Shown here piece after piece: positions 59,396-64,000 of a stretch of DNA of 64,000 nucleotides; within the stretch, counting starts at the first letter, position 1; each line of letters begins with the position of its first letter. A program made the position numbers and the translations under genes. Below the pieces are notes generated by a model. It was not told where the DNA came from. It ran no database searches and worked only from the letters and a program-made list of their open reading frames with translations. The stretch is from the NCBI GenBank assembly GCA_026686845.1, contig JAIVEN010000019.1:33112501-33176500 (forward strand), written 5' to 3'. The stretch is from Adenanthera pavonina (lineage: Eukaryota > Streptophyta > Magnoliopsida > Fabales > Fabaceae).

Positions 59396-62253
59396 TTTTT
59401 TTTATGAAAACAAGTAGAGCAAAGCCCTAAGGGAAAAACAAAGAATTTCAAAGAAGGAATAATAATCCAAGCCATGTCAACAGAGACAAGCTCTTTAAGA
59501 TTTGACAGAATACTCCTTAACTCATAGAGGTAAGTGCTAGTAGAAGCTTATCCCATATTTGCAAGCCTATCAGCAACAAAATTTGCATTCCTCCTGGTGG
59601 GTTGGAATTTCACTTCTTGGCAACAATTTAAAAGATTTACTGTGTGACAAATTGTAGTACTCACTATATCGAAGTTCTATTTCCTTTTGCTCAGTTGCTA
59701 GATGAGGTTTGTATCATCAGATTCCACTATGATCTTTTGAAAGCCTTCCATAGCATTGCAAGCTTCAAAATCACACGGGCCTCTGCTTCCATAGCATTGC
59801 AAGCTTCAAAATTCTGATAAAAGCCAAGTATCCAAAAACCCCTATAGTCTCTAAATATTCCACCACCTCCAGCCTGATTTGAAGAGATGTGACTCGAGCC
59901 ATTAGTGTTTAATTTAATCCATCCTCTTTGTGGGCATGACCATCTGATAGGGGTTACTTGCTATGTTGGATTGTTGCTCCTCTATCTCACTCCAACATGC
60001 AAAGTAAAATTAACAAAATTCCTGACAATAAACATAGAGGGAATTAGGTGACGGTTGAAGTTTGGGTAAAAAATACTGGTATCCCTCCATTTCCACAGTT
60101 GCCAAATTCCATAGCCTTATAAATTAGCCCAATGTATAGATTTGTCCTTCCCAATGTTCTTTTTCAAATTAAAAAAGAACCATTCATTCAAAGGAAGAGT
60201 GTAAAAATCGCCTCTGAACCTCTCATCCATCAAAGGATCCCATAATCTTTTAGCACAATTGTAATCACACAAAATATGTATCACGTCCTCAATTTTATCC
60301 TGACAAAGATTACACAATGGACTATTTTCGACCCATTTGCTTCTCTTTCATTGGTTAAGAGCTTATTTTGAATAGCCAACCACATGAAAACTTCAATCCT
60401 TTCAGCACCTTTCTATTTCCAAGTCAGATCGTAAGGACTTATGGAAGCCCTTATATTCTCCTTGGTTATAAAATTATAGGCATCTTTAACAATAAACTCC
60501 CCCGTAATTGAGCTAGACCATATTCTTCCATCTTGTCCAAATTCAGTTGAGGGAGGATGAATAATGTGAATTTTATTTATTAATAATATCTTCATTGAAC
60601 ACCTCTCTCATTCTCCTTAAGTCCTGTTCGCCTTCATTATTGGTCCAATTAGCTGTTGAACTCATCAAAATATTATTAGGGATATTAGTGTTGCAGCACT
60701 CTAAAAGTTTAACTGCAGCTTCCACCCACTTGTCATGAAAGAAAAGAGAAGACATACCATTCCTCAATAAACTTCTTGATCCTTCATTAATCACACCAAC
60801 TTGGTTACATATAGATTTCCATAACATAGAATCCTTTCCCTTGTAGATAAATTTAATAGTTTGGCTACCAACCTCTTCATATTTCGCCTTAAGAACATCA
60901 ATCCATAGACTTTTCTCGTTACAAGCCACTTTCCAAGTAAGTTTGGCTAAACAAGTGCGATTCATGCTTTCCATCTCCTTAAAACCCAATCCCCTCACCT
61001 GCTCAGGCTTGCATAAATTATCCCACTTAACAAGGTGTATCTTCCTCTCATTACTAGCATAGCCCCATAAAAAATCCCCCTGAATCTTTTCAATTTTTTC
61101 ACAGACAACTATTGGAAGCTTGCAAATCTGCATAGGATAAACTGGAATAGTAGAAATGACAAATCGAGCAAGTGTGATTCTTCCAGCCATGGATAGACTC
61201 TTGGCTTTCCAACCAGATAACTTAACTTGAACTTTTTCTATAATGTAATTAAAAGTGTCTCTACTCTTTCTTCCTTCACATAAAGGGACTCCCAAATATT
61301 TCTTTGGTTCCAAAGACACTTTTAACCCAAAGTTCTCTAGCTTAGAATTGTCTCTCACCCCTTTCAATGCTCCTAGAGAAAGACACTAGATTTAGCCAAA
61401 TTCACCTTTTGTCCTGAGACACTGCAAAATTTCTCCAAACACTCCTTAACACAATCTCATATATATAAGTGATGCTTCCCTAAATAGGATCAAATCAACC
61501 GCAAACATCAAGTGAGATATAGTTGGACCATTCCTTCCAATTTTTAAAGGGGTCCAATAATTTTCACTGAGAGAATCACTGATGACATAAAGTTTGTTCA
61601 TATAGAGAATAAAAATATAGGGAAAAATAAAGTCTCTTTGTCTCAACTCTCTTGACTGTCTAAAAAAATTAGTTTTTTCACCATTTTATAGAACATTGAA
61701 AGAGGAAGAAGTTATACATTTTATGATAACATTAACAAACAATTTCTCAAGACCTACTTCATACAAGACAGTTTCAATAAAGTTCCAATTAAGCCTATCA
61801 CAAACTTTTTCAAAATTAGTTTTAATTGCACACCACCCTTTTCTACTTCTCAAGTTCTTCATAGTATGAAAAATCTCTTACCCAATCACAATATTATCCT
61901 GAATACATTTATCACAGATAGAACTGGTCTTGAGGGGAGACACTGAATTATCCATGAGAGATTTCAATTTATTAGTCAAAACTTTGGTTAAACATTTATA
62001 AACAACATTGCATAAAGATAGTAGCCTAGGAAATGTTATTAGGAGGCTCATTCTCAGGAATTAGGGTAATTAAGGTTTTGTTAACCTTATTTAGATCAAT
62101 TAAACCAAGAAAAGCTTATGTGACAAAATAACACCAGAACCAATAATGTTGCAGCTTTTTTGACAAAATAAAGGGGACAACCATGAATTTTCGGAGCCTT
62201 GAAAGCTCCCATACTGAACACCAGATAATCTTAGCCGTTCAGCTAATTAACGG
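59396..62253 (-). mobile_element. 5'-truncated L1-type LINE
   Basis: 2.86 kb. Minus-strand ORF2 remnants in order: KAP..HGCP near 62200, TLITLIPENEPPNNIS near 62070, LLSLCNVVYKCLTKVL near 61990, RKGWCAIKTNFEKVCDRLNW near 61830, HLMFAVDLILF (61490-61530, where F-A-D-D is expected), a long intact stretch 60573-61367 (KYLGVPLCEGRKS, LSGWKAKSLSMAGRITL, FLWGYASNERKIHLVKW), the zinc-finger-type CNLCQDKIEDVIHILCDYN (60117-60317), and RNase H (WIKLNTNGSSHISSNQAGGG near 59900). The poly(A) tail is the T run at about 59393-59403. The reverse-transcriptase Asp residues are changed in both catalytic motifs and stops occur throughout. The endonuclease and ORF1 are absent, as in 5' truncation. The target-site duplication confirms both edges. 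Confidence 0.93.
60573..61367 (-). pseudogene. LINE ORF2 fragment, intact 264-codon part
   Basis: The longest open stretch of the LINE: the region after the reverse-transcriptase palm, with YLGVPL, GWKAKSLSMAGRITLARFV, QGDFLWG and KPEQVRGLGFKEMESMNRTC. These are conserved phrases in plant L1-type ORF2 proteins. It starts mid-protein and has no independent function that I can argue. Confidence 0.88.
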
Positions 62254-62274
62254 CAAGGGCTCCCTCACTTAATT

Positions 62275-62287
62275 AAACGGCGTCGTT
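62275..62287 (+). promoter_or_regulatory. AAACGGCGTCGTT motif at the start region of the SWC5-like gene
   Basis: This motif and its inverse, AACGACGCCGTTT, occur often near transcription starts of plant genes. Here it directly follows the right copy of the LINE target site and precedes the GC-richer leader of the plus-strand gene. Its function is inferred from position only. Confidence 0.45.
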
Positions 62288-62289
62288 CT

Positions 62290-63124
62290 CAATCAAACCA
62301 AAATAATCTCAGATTTACCCTGGAAAAACTATTCTTCCTCCTCGCATCAGATGCAGAACGGCAAACGGGTTTGGGGGCTGTGGAGTGATTGAGAGCGACG
62401 GAGGCGTCGGATACGAGAAATCGCCGTCGTACCATAGAAGCCGCCGAGTTTGGGGGCTTGGGGGAGATTGAGACTTGACTTTCGAGCTCCTCGGGATTTA
62501 CCACCATTTGAAGCCGCCCAAGCTAGCCGCTGCTGCCATCGGATTTTCCCCGTGGCGAAGCTAGTGTTCCTGGTTGGTTTTTCAGTTAAATTTCAGTTCC
62601 ACTCTCCTCTGGTTTGCCCTTTGGAAGTCGTCGCTTTTATTTGTCTCTTAATAGTTTCCTTCTATGATGGAAGCATCGGCATGTGAAGCTTTTGTTTGTT
62701 TGCATGATTGTTCACTCTTTGTTTTTGGTTTTGGGTATCATTGATGCGCTGATCTTGTATGTACTTCAATCCTGCAATATTTAATAGGTGAATAATAGTC
62801 CTGAAATTACTACTCTTTGATCTCATATCCGTTCTAGAAGGTTAGGAAGATACATCTGGCTATTTAGAAATTCTCTATGAGTATGTGTTGTTTTAACCAA
62901 AAGAAGGTCATTTTGGGAGAGAAGCAGGCGAAAAGTAGAAAAGGGAATAGTAGAGGTTCTGGACGCCATTGTGTTAGGGTTTGGAGAGTTACAGTCTGTC
63001 TCATCTCCACACTTGCTCACACCGGAGGCCGTGTATTAAGATACGATAGATTATCCTAATTCCTTACTTTTTTTCTTTTTTTAAATTTCAGCAGCTCGGG
63101 AGATCCAGAAATATTGACTGTATC
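62290..63124 (+). other. 5' leader and probable leader intron of the SWC5-like gene
   Basis: 62330-62560 is clearly richer in G and C than its surroundings, as expected for a leader exon. TTTAAATTTCAG at about 63080-63091 looks like an acceptor, so the exon with the proposed start codon begins at 63092. The donor could not be fixed. The minus-strand open frame 62289-62507 and the plus-strand frames in this stretch are not supported as genes. Confidence 0.5.
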
Positions 63125-64000
63125 ATGCGAAACGGTGAGTTCTACTTTCTCCTTTTAGGCATCTGGCATAGCCTCCAGACCTGTTGTAGTCTGGCTAGAA
63201 TGTGTTTATCTGGTAAATAAAAAGAAAAACAATGTTATCACAATTTATTTTTTATTTTCTTCTGTGATGAATGGGCGGTTTTGGAGGGTGGCATTACAAT
63301 CATAGACACTTTACTACTTCTGTTAAAGATGGAGTTGGCTGGATATGCTGCTTTCTTGAGTGCTTTATACGGCACAATCTGAATGGTGTCAATGTAAGTA
63401 TTTCAGGAAAGTTCTTAAGTAAAAATCTGTGTGATTAACTGGCTCATGAAGCACCCCTAGGTAACGGTTCCACTTTCCAGATGTCTTCAGTGGGTTTTAT
63501 CAAATGGTTTTGTTCTCTTTATTTGTGAGTATTATAAGCTAGAATCATAAGACACTATGTGTAGTCTAGTGAGAATTGTGACTAGTTGGCAAGAGTTTAG
63601 GTTTGCCATGTCGTATAGCGAGGAAAAAGAAATGAGCAAGAATTGCTTTGGATAATTTATATTTCATGTTTCAGATAACATCAACGTGAAGGATGTTTTT
63701 TCTTCTGATTCTGGCAATGAAGTTTTTCCGGGGTCAATCTTGGAGGCAAATCAGGAAGAGACTGGTGAGAAGTTGGGACATTTGATCTTCAACTTTTGTG
63801 TTCAATCAACGTGCTGTTATTCTTCTGTAATGTCTGTATTAAGGAATTGACAGTGATGATTAGGAATAAACTTGTTATGATGATGCTCTGTCTTGCCAGA
63901 AATAAAGGCTCAAGTTGATGCCACGTGGCAACACATGAACAAAGGAGTTTCTAGCAGGATTCTCAGAAGTATTGCTAGCAAGCATAATTCCACTGCTGAA
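63125..64000 (+). CDS. 5' part of a gene resembling SWR1-complex subunit SWC5 (BCNT/CFDP1 family), runs off the window
   Basis: Three exons join in frame with GT-AG borders: 63125-63134 (ATGCGAAACG), 63675-63764, and 63900 to the window end. The product starts MRNDNINVKDVFSSDSGNEV, continues GSILEANQEETEIKAQVDAT and has WQHMNKGVSSRILRSIAS. The stretch VDATWQHMNKGV resembles, as I remember it, the N-terminal region of plant SWC5, a subunit of the SWR1 complex that exchanges histone H2A.Z. The diagnostic C-terminal BCNT domain lies outside the window, so the family call is tentative. The exon structure itself is well supported by reading-frame continuity. The frame stays open upstream to the acceptor at 63091, so an earlier start in a leader exon is possible. 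The LINE sits just upstream. Confidence 0.6.

Larger units (their letters stand above)
59375..62274. repeat. target-site duplication flanking the LINE
   Basis: CAAGGGCTCCCTCAACTTAA at 59375-59394 is repeated as CAAGGGCTCCCTCACTTAAT at 62254-62273, differing by one A. This is the roughly 21-base duplication expected for target-primed LINE insertion. The feature span covers both copies. Confidence 0.92.

Noticed and set aside
62289..62507. Minus-strand open frame of 72 codons with a plausible plant-like start (MVVNPEELESQ)
   Set aside because: It lies over the GC-rich leader of the plus-strand gene, ends right at the LINE junction, has no recognised motif and no splice continuation that I could defend. 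It is most likely a shadow of GC-rich leader sequence, although a divergent gene cut by the LINE cannot be fully excluded.

Overview
The window is nuclear DNA from a flowering plant, most likely a eudicot. It is AT-rich, its host genes are split by many GT-AG introns, and most of the rest is nested plant transposable elements. I cannot name the species from the sequence. Only two host genes are supported. One is a complete HECT-type E3 ubiquitin ligase of the UPL6 family (minus strand, 26 coding exons, about 4.3-23.5 kb). The other is the 5' end of a gene on the plus strand that runs off the right edge (about 62.3-64.0 kb) and looks like the SWR1-complex subunit SWC5.

Layout. 1-4.1 kb: intergenic, AT-rich, one possible SINE. 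4.3-23.5 kb: UPL6, whose spliced frame reads as 1051 residues without a stop even though its introns hold a nearly full-length Copia element (intron 4), a TRIM-like mini-retrotransposon (intron 2), a probable solo LTR (intron 3) and a weaker solo-LTR candidate (intron 13). 24.7-43.0 kb: one very large, decayed Helitron with recognisable 5' TC and 3' hairpin plus CTAG ends. It carries a broken Rep/helicase gene and a broken RPA-like gene, and has been loaded with later insertions: Stowaway-type MITEs, a 3.7-kb non-coding repeat inside the helicase, a tandem duplication of about 0.75 kb with a Tourist-like MITE in one copy, an 85-bp palindrome, and a minisatellite with 131-bp monomers and a 263-bp dimeric higher-order period.

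43.0-45.05 kb: a MITE-like element and unassigned DNA. 45.06-58.40 kb: a 13.3-kb Copia element of the SIRE/Maximus type (plus strand) with 1.58-kb LTRs, primer-binding site, decayed gag-pol and a long extra region between pol and the 3' LTR that is itself interrupted by another non-coding repeat. 58.4-59.4 kb: unassigned. 59.4-62.25 kb: a 5'-truncated L1-type LINE (minus strand) with a clear target-site duplication of about 21 bp. It ends right against the start region of the SWC5-like gene.

How it works together. UPL6 is the only gene whose whole coding sequence can be read here. It should attach ubiquitin to substrates through the HECT cysteine near residue 1019. The mobile elements are all inactivated by stops, frameshifts or lost catalytic residues, so this is a record of layered insertions rather than an active system. 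The features I find most worth checking are the Helitron with its satellite-like higher-order repeat, the palindrome, the repeated blocks inside the 31.0-34.7 kb insertion, and the LINE placed at a host promoter.
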